A stretch of DNA of 24,766 nucleotides from positions 1 through 24,766 of the forward strand of contig JACGCN010000134.1 of assembly GCA_014905825.1 (NCBI GenBank). The letters run 5' to 3'. Within the stretch, counting starts at the first letter, position 1. Every line of letters starts with the position of its first letter. Source of the stretch: Lyophyllum atratum (lineage: Eukaryota > Basidiomycota > Agaricomycetes > Agaricales > Lyophyllaceae). The position numbers and the translations under genes were made by a program. Of this stretch, positions 10,767 to 21,272 are shown piece by piece. The notes under the pieces were generated by a model. It ran no database searches. It saw nothing but the letters and a program-made list of their open reading frames with translations, and had not been told where the DNA came from.

Positions 10767-12975
10767 ATGATCTTGTCCAGCCACCTTGATGAGAAGACCC
10801 AACCTTCGCCGCCCGACTACTTCGGGGACCACCAGTTCAACGACGCAGACGCGTCGTTTCCCCAACCCGACACGTACAGCAGCACTCAGGATCAGGCAGG
10901 ACATTTTGATACCTCCAACCGGCCCCCAATCTTTCGAGAACCGAGTGACGACACCATAGCACATTCAAGTTCTACCAGGAATTATGGAAACGAGGCTTTC
11001 GATCATTACCCCAGTCAGTCTGGCAAACACTTGGATGACTCTCAGGACGCTTCTCTCGTGCACAATGCTGCTGATGTTGGCCGTTCCGCCAACTACCAGG
11101 ATCTAGGTAAATAGGGCGGTTCTCTTTTCCTCCGGAGTTATCAAATATTCATGCGATTGTCAAGAATACGCTGAACCCCCTGCAATGGAGCGTTCGACGC
11201 CGTCTACAGAAAAGAAGACGCCTCTCGCTGCTTTTCTATCGCAGGGGAAATACCCGATTGAACAACGGATAGAGGATAAGAAACGTGGAATAGGAAGGCA
11301 GAAATACCCTTTCGTTGGTGAGTTTATTTCCAATGGATAATGAAGAGGATATGCTTAACATCAATCAGTATGGACCTTGACTGCCGTTATGACCGGCGTC
11401 TTTGTGTACGAGTTGATCGTCAACTCCAGAGCCCAGGGTACACCGGTTTCCATGAAGGTATGTCCTCACTTCTACTTGTGCCTTTCTTTATTCAAATTTT
11501 CCGAAGCCGGTAGTGAATCCTATGCTAGGACCATCCTCCAGTGCCCTCATCAATCTCGGCGCTCGCTTTCCGCCTTGTATGAAGCTCATCGATGCAGTCT
11601 CTCCTTCCACCAACTTTGGATGTAAGTCATCTTAGGATGGTTTACTCCCTAGTTCTAATCATATAAACGTTAAGGTCTCAACAACACTGCTAATCCGCCA
11701 ACTGAAATATGTCCACTAGAAACGATATGTGGATTTGGTGGTGAACACATTCAAGTGACTGCTAACTTGCTCGTTTCTCACCCACCATTTGACAGGTTTC
11801 CATGGCAAAGATCCCAACCAATGGTTCCGGTAGCTCTTCATGTGTATCGTCTAAATGGCAACCTGGTCAATTTGCTCTGTAGATTTATCGTTCCGATCTT
11901 CCTGCATGCAGGCTTCATCCACATTCTTTTGAATATGTTTGCCCAACTCACTCTTTCGGCTCAGGTCTGCGTCATTTTGCTTCTGTTCTAAGTAATCCGA
12001 CGACTAATAAACTGCAGATTGAGCGAGAGATGGGATCTAGCGGCTTTCTGATAACTTACTTTGCTGCGGGAATTTTTGGGTGAGTCAGTTGATCGAGGTT
12101 CCTCTCTCATATTTGATTGACTTCTGATCAGAAATGTGCTTGGTGGCAACTTTGCACTGGTAGGGCTGCCCTCCATAGGCGCAAGTGGCGCTATCTTTGG
12201 AACTGTGGCTGTAGGCTAAAATACCTTGTGAAGGCTTGATGTTTAACTTTACTCTATCATCAGGTTACGTGGGTGGATCTTTTTGCACATTGGAAATACC
12301 AATACAGGCCCGTACGGAAGGTGAAGACAGATTTTCAGGGCGGCCCGCATTCCTAACTCATTATGAGCTCTCAGCTCGTCTTCATGACTATTGAGTTACT
12401 CATCGGAGTCGCCATTGGCTTCATTCCCTGTCGGTCTTTTTCTATTTCATCTGGGCAATAAACGATTCTCTTACCTCTCATTTTTTCAGTTGTTGACAAT
12501 TTTGGTTCGTACAGTCTGCCGACGATATCTACATCTGCTTAAAATTGAGTGAACAGCACATCTTGGAGGCTTCCTCATGGGTTTACTCGTCGGGACGACG
12601 TTCTACCCCGTTATCAGTGTCACGAAACGGCACAAGTTGATTATGTGGTGTTTCCGCATCGTTGCCATCCCATTGGCCGTCATCCTTTTCGTTGTCCTAA
12701 CACGAAATTTCTATACTTCGGATCCCTATGCAGGTAAGGTCACAATTTTATTTCTTATATCCCTGTTTGCATATCATGTGGTTCTAGCCTGTTCTGGTTG
12801 CCGCTATCTATCATGCTTCCCGACTGCGGCGAACAACCATTGCAAAGGGTACGTCCATATGTTTTGGTATCTGACATATAGTCTGAGCCTTTTACAGAAC
12901 AGGTATGGCTTACTCTCATTACTTGAACCACTCGACCAAACAAAAATTCTAGGTTTGACAACTGTTGGTTCATGA
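10767..12975 (+). CDS. Rhomboid-family intramembrane serine protease
   Basis: Polytopic membrane protease that cleaves transmembrane substrates. Sixteen exons: 10767-11106, 11165-11317, 11369-11457, 11507-11621, 11675-11740, 11796-11829, 11883-11964, 12018-12079, 12132-12210, 12264-12320, 12375-12429, 12490-12504, 12557-12733, 12788-12848, 12898-12902, 12953-12975; introns 49-60 nt; 470 residues. The first ~130 residues form a polar cytosolic tail. A TM segment (VWTLTAVMTGVFVYELIV) is followed by a Cys-containing loop. Family signatures are complete: HAGFIHILLN (H274, H279, N283), GASGAIFG with nucleophile S332, and AHLGG with H384. The GFLMGLL helix and a Cys-rich tail (CSGCRYLSCFP) follow. 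No frame break is needed. The C-terminus is uncertain: skipping the 5-nt exon or reading through its downstream intron gives different open tails. Confidence 0.88.
12490..12504 (+). other. 15-nt microexon of the rhomboid gene
   Basis: This exon supplies FVDNF between FIP and AHLGG of the protease. Introns of 60 nt (12430-12489) and 52 nt (12505-12556) flank it, and both phases match. Without it the segment before the catalytic His helix would be lost. Confidence 0.7.
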
Positions 12976-13306
12976 ACTGGACCAAAGGTTGGAACTACTG
13001 TCTATCGACTATCACGATTATCATCCATTGCCTCTCACAATCCACTTCCACGAATGGACTACCATTAGCTTCTCATGTTGCTTTACTTTAGATGCACACT
13101 TAGTTTACTCTGGAACGCCTCTGAATACGTAGTACATATATTTTGAGACCATCCTCCAGTAACACTGTATTTATGGTATCTGACATTACGTAACGTTGGA
13201 CTATACACTGACTGCTGTCAACCCTGGATACTTGCTGGTGGTCGCAAACCATTTCAGTCCAACCGCACGCTCGAATTGGAGGGAACAATCCTCGAATACC
13301 AGGAAA
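12976..13306. other. Intergenic gap between rhomboid and CAS1-like genes
   Basis: In these 331 bases the frame just after the rhomboid stop remains open (FDNCWFMNWTKGWNYC and onward to 13090) in one alternative splice form. Otherwise I see no coding, RNA or repeat feature. Confidence 0.4.
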
Positions 13307-16082
13307 ATGGGGGCACCCTCTTTTACCTTGAATCCTATGTGGCCGCACTTTCTAGGAATACTTATAACAGTCCTGAGCATTTCTATTGGGCTGGGGCGAT
13401 ATGTTGTACTGGGTATGTCTACTGATATAGTGCCCCTTCTTTATCTCATTGATTGGTAGATTGGTCGGATACCACGCGTTGCGGAGCGCTGCTCAACAAA
13501 GGAAGTTGGTTGGATGCGGGCCTACGAAACTGGCAACCCAATGGTACGCATGGAACCGCGGACGAAAGACTCACCGACTGAAGGCGTCATACAGGTTGCA
13601 TGCTGTACCCTTACAAAGCGTCTCAAGCATCGACTTGTCTCGATTCCAAACCCGTGGTATTTATTGGAGACTCTGTGACAAGAAAACTATTTTTCCAAGT
13701 AGCCCACATATTGGATCCAACTCTACCCACAGCGCCAGCAAATGGATCACGACACTCGGACCACATTCTCCACGCAAAAAGTGGAAGCGATATATCCTTC
13801 TTCTGGGATCCATTCCTCAACAGCACCCATACACTCGATGCTGTACGGTCATCGAGAAACGACACGCAACGGCCCGCCCTCTTGGTCCTTGGCTCTGGGC
13901 TATGGTACCTCAGATATGCTAATATATCTGGTGGTCTACCTGCGTGGGAGGCCAACATGGAACACATTTTAAGTGAGGTTACGAAGAACACGGTGAAGCC
14001 AGCAGACCAAGTCGTTGTATTGCCTGTTGAGCAGGTTGTCACGTCGAAACTATCTCAGGAGCGCGTTCTCTCGATGCGGTCCTCCGATATCGATGCAATG
14101 AACTCTGATTTGTTCCATCGCATAGCTCCGTCATCGAACTTTGGCCTGCCAGTCTCCGATGAACGCGCCCTTCCCGTGTTCCTTCCTCTGGTTTTCAATC
14201 AAATGTTAGACCCCTCTCAGACCGAAGATGGACTCCACTTTTCAGATACCCTTGTGGGAAATCAGGCCAATATCCTTCTCAACTTGCGGTGTAATGATGT
14301 ATTGCCAAAACGGTTTCCTTTTGATAAAACTTGCTGTAGCAGGTATCCTTGGCCGTCGTTGCTGCAGTTCATAGTTCTGGCACTCACAGTCCTTTGGGGA
14401 CCGATTGTCCTTTTGCTCTCGTATCGACCAGGCAAGCTCCCATTGCCCGAGTCATAGTAATAATGCTAACCTTTCTACATAATAGGACACAGGTACCACT
14501 TCTCGTGGTCAAAAGATTCTCAGGGGCCAGCTCTTGTATTCAGCATAGGGATTGCTCTTATCTTCGTTGCCGATCGAACTGGGTTGTTTTTAAAGGAACA
14601 AAAGCAGTTTAAACCCTTGGACTTTCGGGTTTCTCTGTTTTGTTTCTCTTTGTTTTGGTCTGGCTACTATCAAACGTAGCGACAAGGATTTAGGATTTTT
14701 AAATAGAGAGCAGACAGATGAATGGAAAGGATGGATGCAAAGTGTGTGGTCTTCATTCCTTCTGTCCATGTATCGGCCGCTGACTACTCTACTGCAGTTG
14801 CCATTCTAATCTACCACTATTTGGGTGCTTCGAAGATATCAGGAATCTACAACCCCATTCGTGTTCTTGTGGCATCGTATCTGTTTATGACTGGCTATGG
14901 TCATACAACATTTTATCTTAAGAAAGCGGATTTCGGATTTCTCCGGGTTGCCCAAGTATGTTCCTTGTATTCTCGAGCCTGTTCGCAACTAAAGGGACCT
15001 AACAGGTCATGGTACGACTAAATCTTCTAACGCTGCTGCTTGCATATACGATGAACACGGACTACATCTCCTACTATTTCTCGCCCTTGGTCTCTATGTG
15101 GTTCCTCATCCTATACGCCACCATGATCGTCGGTTCCCGGTTCAACGACCGGACCCCTTTCCTCCTCTTCAAAATTCTGATCTCAGCATGCCTCATTACA
15201 TGGTGCATGAAGGAGGAATGGCTCTTAGAGGCGCTTTTTGCCTTCCTCGGTCGTGTATGCGGCATCCACTGGTCGGCCCGCGAGTGGACTTTCCGGGTCA
15301 CTCTTGATCTTTGGATCGTTTATATAGGCATGCTCGCCGCTATCGCTGCCATAAAAATCCGTGAATACCGCCTAACAGAGCATCCACATTGGCCCCTGGC
15401 CAGGCAGTTTGCAATAGGTGCCTCGGTCATATGCATCGTCTGGTTTTTCGCGTTCGAGCTCCTCCAAGAATCTAAGTTCACCTACAACCGCTGGCACCCA
15501 TACATTTCTTTCCTGCCCGTATTGGCTTTCATTGTCCTGAGAAATTGCAACGCCATATTGCGGTCCGCATCCTCTTGGGCATTTGCTTTTGTAGGAAGAT
15601 GTTCTCTCGAGACGTTCATCATCCAATACCATTTCTGGCTGGCGGGTGATACCAAAGGCGTGCTACTGGTTTTTCCGGGTACCCAGTGGCGACCTCTTAA
15701 TTTCCTGTTTACGACTATCATGTTCGTGTATGTGTCAGACCAGATGGCGCATGCTACCACGACGATTACAAGCTGGGTCTGCGGTGGTGCTGCCAGGTCA
15801 TCATTGCCGCTGCCCACGACAGCCTCACCCTCCAACAATGCCGCTTCGGCGTCGAGTCGTCGAGATCCAAATGTGACACGATCTAGCGAGGATGCTACTG
15901 TGTCCATCCCCCTGATATCACCCCATCCGCAAAAGGACAACGGACGGGAAAACTCGCTTCCACCAGAACCCGATACCCCAGTGAGGTCTCGACGTTGGTT
16001 GATCGTCTTGCTGAGGGTTCTGAGCAACCACGAACGCCAGGATTCCGGATATGGTACGGGGAGCATGAAGGATATGGAGTGA
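13307..16082 (+). CDS. CAS1: CAS1-like O-acetyltransferase (PC-esterase domain plus multi-TM acyltransferase domain)
   Basis: Golgi-type sugar O-acetyltransferase. Relatives are Cryptococcus Cas1, which acetylates capsule glucuronoxylomannan, and animal CASD1, which acetylates sialic acid. Exons: 13307-13412, 13460-13543, 13595-14431, 14486-14741, 14798-14955, 15006-16082; about 838 residues. An N-terminal TM anchor ([19 protein letters not shown]) precedes a lumenal GDS esterase-like domain with [11 protein letters not shown] (S90) and DGLHFS (D275, H278). The multi-TM part contains [38 protein letters not shown] and [16 protein letters not shown] Ser/Pro-rich cytosolic tail of about 110 residues ends the protein. 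Intron 3 (14432-14485) is GC-AG. One extra base in CCC at 14614-14616 must be skipped to restore KPWTFGFL; the phases then agree. Basidiomycetes have several such genes, so the substrate cannot be told. Confidence 0.82.
14432..14485 (+). other. GC-AG intron in the CAS1-like gene
   Basis: The donor is GCAAGC, a branch-like GCTAAC lies near the end, and the acceptor is ATAATAG. Removal joins YRPG to HRYHF in frame. Reading on instead meets TAG at 14455-14457, which would truncate the protein before its acyltransferase domain. Confidence 0.75.
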
Positions 16083-16305
16083 AGACTAAGTTGATCATCG
16101 GAGTTGGCACGATGTGGGCAGCGAACTTACTGTGGCAATACTGATTCTAGATAGATAGACTTTGGATAGACTACTGCAACCAACAATAATTGGATACCAA
16201 TTCGGAATTTCGAACTTATTTCTCTCATGATCAGGTATTATCAGGTAAACTGCATGGCATTAGAAAACACGTAAATAAAGAGATGCAGTAGTACTAGGGT
16301 CTTCA

Positions 16306-16582
16306 TCATTCAGGGGAACCTATAGAGGTTGAGTTAGCATGATATTGATAGGTAACGTCAAGAAAATGAGTGTCAGTATTAGCATGGAAAATCATCAACG
16401 CTTGTCCTTTAGACAAGATCAGTGCTTGACTTCTATATTGTACATCATTCAAAGTGCAAAGAATGGTACTCACGTTCGACAGCGTACATGGGTTGGACAA
16501 ACCTGTTGAGAGAAATGACAGTGAGCACGATAGATGCAGTGGGGGCGAATGCGCTCAGAAATTTGGGTATAATGAATGACGT
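16306..16582 (-). other. Candidate exons of a small single-TM protein
   Basis: Frame 16582-16474 reads IPKFLSAFAPTASIVLTVIS then LNRFVQPMYAVE, a good membrane helix with a short polar tail. It ends at a consensus donor GTGAGTACC (16473). The acceptor TCTATAG (intron ends at 16320) joins in phase to RSPE and a stop at 16306-16308. Upstream, a donor GTGAGTAG follows a pyrimidine-rich CTCCTCCAG near 16650, which suggests another exon, but I could not find a start codon that joins in frame. I do not recognise the family; a small mitochondrial or ER membrane subunit is a guess. It could also be chance splice signals. Confidence 0.28.
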
Positions 16583-16724
16583 TCATCAGCCGGTGGGCCT
16601 CGAAGTAGCGATTCGTTTGTCTCTTCATGGCGCAATGAGAAGACCTACTCACCTGGAGGAGGAAGAAGATGGGGAACAAAGGACAAACGCAGAAAATTTA
16701 AGGACGATGGTTAGGGCCGGTCAT

Positions 16725-16730
16725 CACGTG
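16725..16730. promoter_or_regulatory. CACGTG E-box inside ATCACGTGTGAT, upstream of STS1
   Basis: A CACGTG core within an imperfect 12-bp palindrome lies about 60 bp before the STS1 ATG. It is the same core as upstream of GID8. Function is inferred from position. Confidence 0.3.
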
Positions 16731-16789
16731 TGATGGAAGGAAGTGTCCTTGGGCAGCGTGACGGTGGTTATCGTTGTCTCAATCCTTTC

Positions 16790-18062
16790 ATGGCCAACGT
16801 ACTTCAACATCCCATCGAGTTCCACCCCCGTCCCGTCTCCCATGCCCCCTCTCCTTTCGGGTTTGGTTTCGGTCTATCCTCCGCCTCATCCTCCGCTATG
16901 GCTACCGCAGCGTGGCAGCCTACCACCACCCCAGGCCACACAAATCCTGCAGCCTTCCAACAATTAGCATCCTCTGTAAACCAATACTCAACCATTCGTG
17001 CACAAAGAGACGACACGATCCTGAGGATGACGGGGAAAGCGCTAGACATGGGGGTCTCCGAGACGCCTCCATGGACCGCAGCCCTACTCCAGAACGCCCC
17101 AAGCGTGCGGCACCGAAGGCGGCCCGAGTGGCGTCGCACCTAGATGCCTCCCCCAAGGGTGACACAGAGCTTAAGGAGAACAAAGCTCCCAACAGTACCG
17201 ATGACCAAGATGTTGACGTTGGAGTGCTTCTCGGTGAGTTAACGGCCCTACGCTTATCACTTCTGTTAGTTGACCATGTGTAATAGCGAGCCTTCCTTCA
17301 CAATCTCTTTTGCCCCTGCTGACCTCTTTAATCAACGCTCAACCTTCTTTGAAGTCGACTATTCTCCCTTTAATACCTCGACCAACCCTAGAAACTGCCA
17401 CACAAGCTCTGGCGCAGTCTGCTAAAAGGCTGCGTGACGCCTACCCCTACTCGTCTAGCCCTACGTTCAGCCAATCCAGCCTCTCGACCTCTTTTGGGTT
17501 TGGGAAGACTCCACTTATGAGTACTTCCACATTCGGGCAAGCGCCCCACAGTAGTAATAATGGTGGCATGCGCAACTCGTATATCATCTCTCGCCTCCGA
17601 CCACACATTACGGAATTCGTGGCTGCCTGCTTCTCTTATCTCCCTTATTTCTCTTCCTTGCCTGCTCCATCTCAATCTGCATCGACATCTCACTCAACGA
17701 CGCTTCAATCATTGCATAAAGACAAATCTCACCCATCCGAAACATTTATATTCCTTTCTACGGTCACAAATCACATTATTTCCCAACCACCTATCAGTCA
17801 ATCTCAGTTGCTTCCCCAGCTACTTCCTCGTCTATCGGAGGAGTGGAAGGCATGGATACTCAAGGTCGACGACGTAGTTAACCGCCAGGGAGGGATGTTT
17901 GGGAGTGAAACAGTGCGGAGTTGGGAGCGTGTCCTGGACGAAATGGCAGATGGGAAGGCGTTCGATGGATCCGATGTCATGCGGGGCGTCAGAGATTTAT
18001 GGGTGTCGAAGGTCGGCTGGCTGATAGGGCGGACGGGAAGCCAGCAGATGGACGAGTTCTAG
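16790..18062 (+). CDS. STS1: Tethering factor for nuclear proteasome (Sts1/Cut8)
   Basis: Binds the 26S proteasome and importin alpha so that proteasomes accumulate in the nucleus; needed for mitosis in yeasts. Exons: 16790-17233 and 17287-18062; one 53-nt intron; about 406 residues. The N-terminus is low-complexity (MANVLQHPIEFHPRPVSHA). Basic clusters follow (KRRHDPEDDGE, SPTPERPKRAAPK), fitting the nuclear localisation signal of the family. The Cut8 core begins SLPSQSLLPLLTSLINAQPS and continues PLIPRPTLETATQALAQSAK and YIISRLRPHITEFVAACFSY. The frame breaks once at the A run 17004-17006; one more A would give AQKRRHDPED and makes the exon phase correct. An in-frame ATG at 16733 would add 19 residues; 16790 was preferred because MANVL resembles family starts. 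Confidence 0.82.
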
Positions 18063-18762
18063 ACCGGTATCAGCATCTTTCCTCTAACACTGTATGTTAT
18101 TCAGCATAGGATTCTGCATTGATTATGACACCGCGTATATATGGCATTGTTGCTTCCCGAAAGGTGACCATAGGGCTTGCTCGATGCCGGAAAGCAATTA
18201 CGTTTGGTCTGAGCAAGGTTCTCGGGGCCATACATTTGTATGGAAGAAGTATCTCTGACATGGGTAGCCGCTTGGTAACATTTAATCTGAACACAGGGTG
18301 ACAGGGATCGACTGTTGCAAGCGCCGAGTTGGCGGGAGATCGTGTGTGTGTGGGACGCGTTGTTGGACGGGGGCACAGAACGCGTACAAATTCGGGAAGC
18401 TTGTTTGTTCGTGATGTGGTACCAGAAATTTGAACCAGCGTAGCAGCCGTCGTCTTCATTCCCATATGCATGCACCATCGTGCCCTTCGCCTCCTTCCCA
18501 GCACCCCGCTTTCCTATGCCAGCACCCTGTCCTTCAGTTCTATACTGCAGGCTGCTGCCGGCCGTGCTTGGGTAAGGAGGGTCGACCTCCGGACCCCCTC
18601 TGTCCACCCGACCCTCTCCTATGGCGCATGACAAGTCCCCCAAAATAGGCATCCAGGCTGCGTCGAAGCGCCAAAAGTGCGTGCATTCTTCTTTAGTCTC
18701 ATAATAATTACCTTGACCCCGCAATCACTAGGCCTGTTCGAGTATCTCAGGATATCGTAGTC
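18063..18762. other. Intergenic region between STS1 and the PPR-like gene
   Basis: These 700 bases contain the STS1 3' end and the next promoter. An open frame runs antisense across 18101-18724, but it has no recognisable domain and its composition looks like noncoding DNA. A short GT run (TGTGTGTGTG) lies near 18342. No RNA gene or repeat was recognised. Confidence 0.45.
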
Positions 18763-20310
18763 ATGCAAGGTCCACATCAGGGATCCAAAGGGTCCTTACT
18801 TGCCTCTATCAGCAGGAAAAGGCCACCACTTAAACCGAAGCCCTCTTCCTCGTCACACGCACCTCGTCGAGCAAGCTCCAAGCATACGCGTTCTGTTGCG
18901 TATTTTCACCCCGAGGATATTCAGGATTCGGACTTAGTGTCTTCCGATCCTGCGCGCTTCATCATACACCCCACATACGCCTCAGAACAGTCACCAAATC
19001 CTTCAGAAGACCCATGGTCCTGGGATGACTCATCAATAATTGGCACGCCGGTCGGTCTGCACGTCTCACGCACCCCCACCGGCCCTCTTGTCCCTCTGGC
19101 CAAGACTGCACCATCATTATACCAGAACCTCCTCCATCTCTTATCATATCACAACCCATTCCCAACTCTTCCGGCGCTATTGGACTACCATGATCTTCAT
19201 CCTGGCCTTAGATCGACCCGTTCGTACAATCTTCTCGTATCCCTGGCTCTACGCAACAAATCCTATGGAACCGTACCATGGTTGCTATCATCAATGCGTG
19301 CGGCATCTGTGCCTGGTAACGTCGAAACGTGGAAACTAAGAGTGCGTTGGCTTATCCAGTCGGGTTGGTGGGACAAAGCATGGAACGAAGTCATGTCGAC
19401 TTCCCCACGCATCGATGTCGAAGGGAAAGGCGAGCTGAAAGGCGGCTTCCAAGTCAGCAATGCTCTCCCACTCCCAGTCTGGTTGGAATTTTTCCAACCT
19501 TGGAAGGGCCGTACTACTCGACGACGCGAGAGAGCACGGCGAGCTTTAGATAATAATACCTCGACCCCGGAGGCCCCATTACAATCTTTCGAGCCAGCGG
19601 ATCTATATTTGGCGCGTTACCATACCCTAATGAATAATCGTCCAACAGTCATACCTTACGATTTGGCACACACGCCCCCGAAGGCTGTTTACTCTGTGGC
19701 TTCGGTAATGCTCGACCTTGAACAGACTGGCATGGCGCTATCCCTCACTAGGGCGTATCTCTCCAGTTTACCCCCGAGGATATCGAGTTCGCGGGCTAGA
19801 GCATGCCTAGACATCATCCACCTACATATAGCTATGGGCTCCTCACATCGAGGCTTGCGACGTTTCTATGAGGCGCGCAGGACAATGGTTTCTTTAATCT
19901 CCTTACACCCTGCCCTCCGACCGACATCGACGACCCTAGCCCTTCTCCTCACTCCACTTCGCCGTGCTAAACGCTGCGGGACCGTTGCATGGAACGTGCT
20001 CCGTGCTTTCAAGGCACAATGGGGCGCTCGTACTGAGGACCGACGAGTCAGACGCCGAGTGGCAATACTGGCTATGAAGGAGGGGCGTATGGACATTGTC
20101 GACACGCTGATGCGCTCAGAGAGGTCTGCGAGATGGGCTCACGCGACGTGGAAGTTGTCGCAGCGGGTGGTAGGTAAAGCCGCGACGCCACGGCCTCCCA
20201 GACTTCTTCGGCCGCCGGCAAGGAGGGTCTTTAGACGCAATGGAAGGGAGGAGCGCGATTGGTGCAGTTTGATGAAGCGGGTATCTCGTAGGCACGATCG
20301 TACAAAATAA
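18763..20310 (+). CDS. Intronless PPR-like helical-repeat protein, probably mitochondrial
   Basis: A single 515-residue open frame without introns, unlike its neighbours. The first ~60 residues are rich in Lys, Arg and Ser with no acidic residue up to AYFHPEDI, which fits a mitochondrial targeting sequence (MQGPHQGSKGSLLASISRKR). Helical repeats resembling pentatricopeptide motifs appear at about residues 155-212 (SYNLLVSLALRNKSYGTV, ETWKLRVRWLIQSGWW) and again at 290-420 (VASVMLDLEQTGMALSLTRA, CLDIIHLHIAMGSSHRGLRR). The C-terminal 60 residues are very basic. Known PPR proteins bind organellar RNA; that role here is inferred. I recall similar proteins in basidiomycetes but cannot name this one. 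The start is the first ATG of the frame. Confidence 0.65.
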   Translation: MQGPHQGSKGSLLASISRKRPPLKPKPSSSSHAPRRASSKHTRSVAYFHPEDIQDSDLVSSDPARFIIHPTYASEQSPNPSEDPWSWDDSSIIGTPVGLHVSRTPTGPLVPLAKTAPSLYQNLLHLLSYHNPFPTLPALLDYHDLHPGLRSTRSYNLLVSLALRNKSYGTVPWLLSSMRAASVPGNVETWKLRVRWLIQSGWWDKAWNEVMSTSPRIDVEGKGELKGGFQVSNALPLPVWLEFFQPWKGRTTRRRERARRALDNNTSTPEAPLQSFEPADLYLARYHTLMNNRPTVIPYDLAHTPPKAVYSVASVMLDLEQTGMALSLTRAYLSSLPPRISSSRARACLDIIHLHIAMGSSHRGLRRFYEARRTMVSLISLHPALRPTSTTLALLLTPLRRAKRCGTVAWNVLRAFKAQWGARTEDRRVRRRVAILAMKEGRMDIVDTLMRSERSARWAHATWKLSQRVVGKAATPRPPRLLRPPARRVFRRNGREERDWCSLMKRVSRRHDRTK

Positions 20311-20595
20311 AAGACCGCAAGGGACATGAGGCACATTGGCTATGACAGGAGCGAGTAGTAGAGGCGGAGCCGGCTTGCACGAGCGTGGCGTCGATTTTAA
20401 AAAATTGGGCCGAGTTTGTATATTCAGTGTGATCAAAAATTCATGATGACGAAGGTTCGATGTCAAAACGATCTGCGACTGCCCGCCTCTTCAAACAGCT
20501 CGACGTCTGTTGACTCATACCCGAATCCAGCAAGTCCAGCATACCCCAGGGTCGCAATCCCCGATCGTACGGCCTGTCCTTGGAAACCCGCGCGC

Positions 20596-21038
20596 TCACA
20601 GCATATTCCAACAAATTAGCTCTGCTCTCCAAGGACCCTCGATTTTGACTGCAGCCCTTGAACGTGGCCGCTCCCGTCGTGATTCATGCCTCATTTTCGA
20701 GCTCCTTCTGGCCACCGAATGGTACACAATCTGATCTACATTTGACACCTTCTTGCCATCTGCTCCAGATTTTGCGTTCACATACCGATCTTCTGCTTGA
20801 CAATTTCTGGTAATTCGATGAACAGTCCCATTCTCTGTCCGTAATTGTTGTGGATACCGGCCTTCTTTGCCACTGCTCTTGCTTCTGAGCGCGCGATTGC
20901 ACCGGAGGTCGATTTCTTCCCGCACTTATAATCCAGCGGACTTCCACTGTTGGTGTCGCCGGAGCCTTGGCCTCTAATTAAGACACCCTCCTTTGCCTCC
21001 ACGAAATCTAGTTGAACGTCATTGACGCAGCAGAACAT
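20596..21038 (-). CDS. Small basic protein of unknown function
   Basis: Two exons, 21038-20858 and 20792-20596, joined by a 65-nt GT-AG intron with matching phase; 125 residues. It begins MFCCVNDVQLDFVEAKEGVL, followed by a Gly/Ser-rich stretch (IRGQGSGDTNSGSPLDYKCG), an Ala/Lys/Arg helix (GAIARSEARAVAKKAEDRYV) and a basic tail (VYHSVARRSSKMRHESRR). There is no signal peptide or membrane segment. The clear splice, lack of stops and gene-like composition support a real gene. I do not recognise the family. It faces the REX4-like gene across a 234-bp divergent promoter and converges with the PPR-like gene. The end of exon 2 after RHESRRERP is less certain. Confidence 0.55.
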
Positions 21039-21272
21039 GTCGTTCGCTGGTTGTCAATTTCGCACCGCTCACCCGACTTCAAATAACGGCAACAACATAT
21101 CCGAACATTAGGTCAAGCCTCAGCCCTGTCACAATCCCCACCCGCAAGCAATCGACCGAATAATCTCGACGATAACGGTATATACAAAAGGTACATAATA
21201 TATCATGCACCCATCCCCTATAAATCCCCATTTCCTTACCACACATCTCTCCATAAATCTCATCCTCCTGTT

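Larger units (their letters stand above)
16083..16789. other. Intergenic region between CAS1-like and STS1 genes
   Basis: Of these 707 bases, about 16306-16582 may hold exons of a small minus-strand membrane-protein gene (separate entry). The rest should contain the CAS1 3' end and the STS1 promoter. No repeat or RNA gene was recognised. Confidence 0.4.

Noticed and set aside
16422..16733. A plus-strand 103-codon open frame before STS1
   Set aside because: No recognisable domain; splice signals and a membrane helix on the opposite strand are more gene-like.
18101..18724. A 207-codon antisense open frame in the STS1-PPR gap
   Set aside because: No domain, no repeated or gene-like composition, and no splice context. 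Length alone is weak evidence at this base composition.
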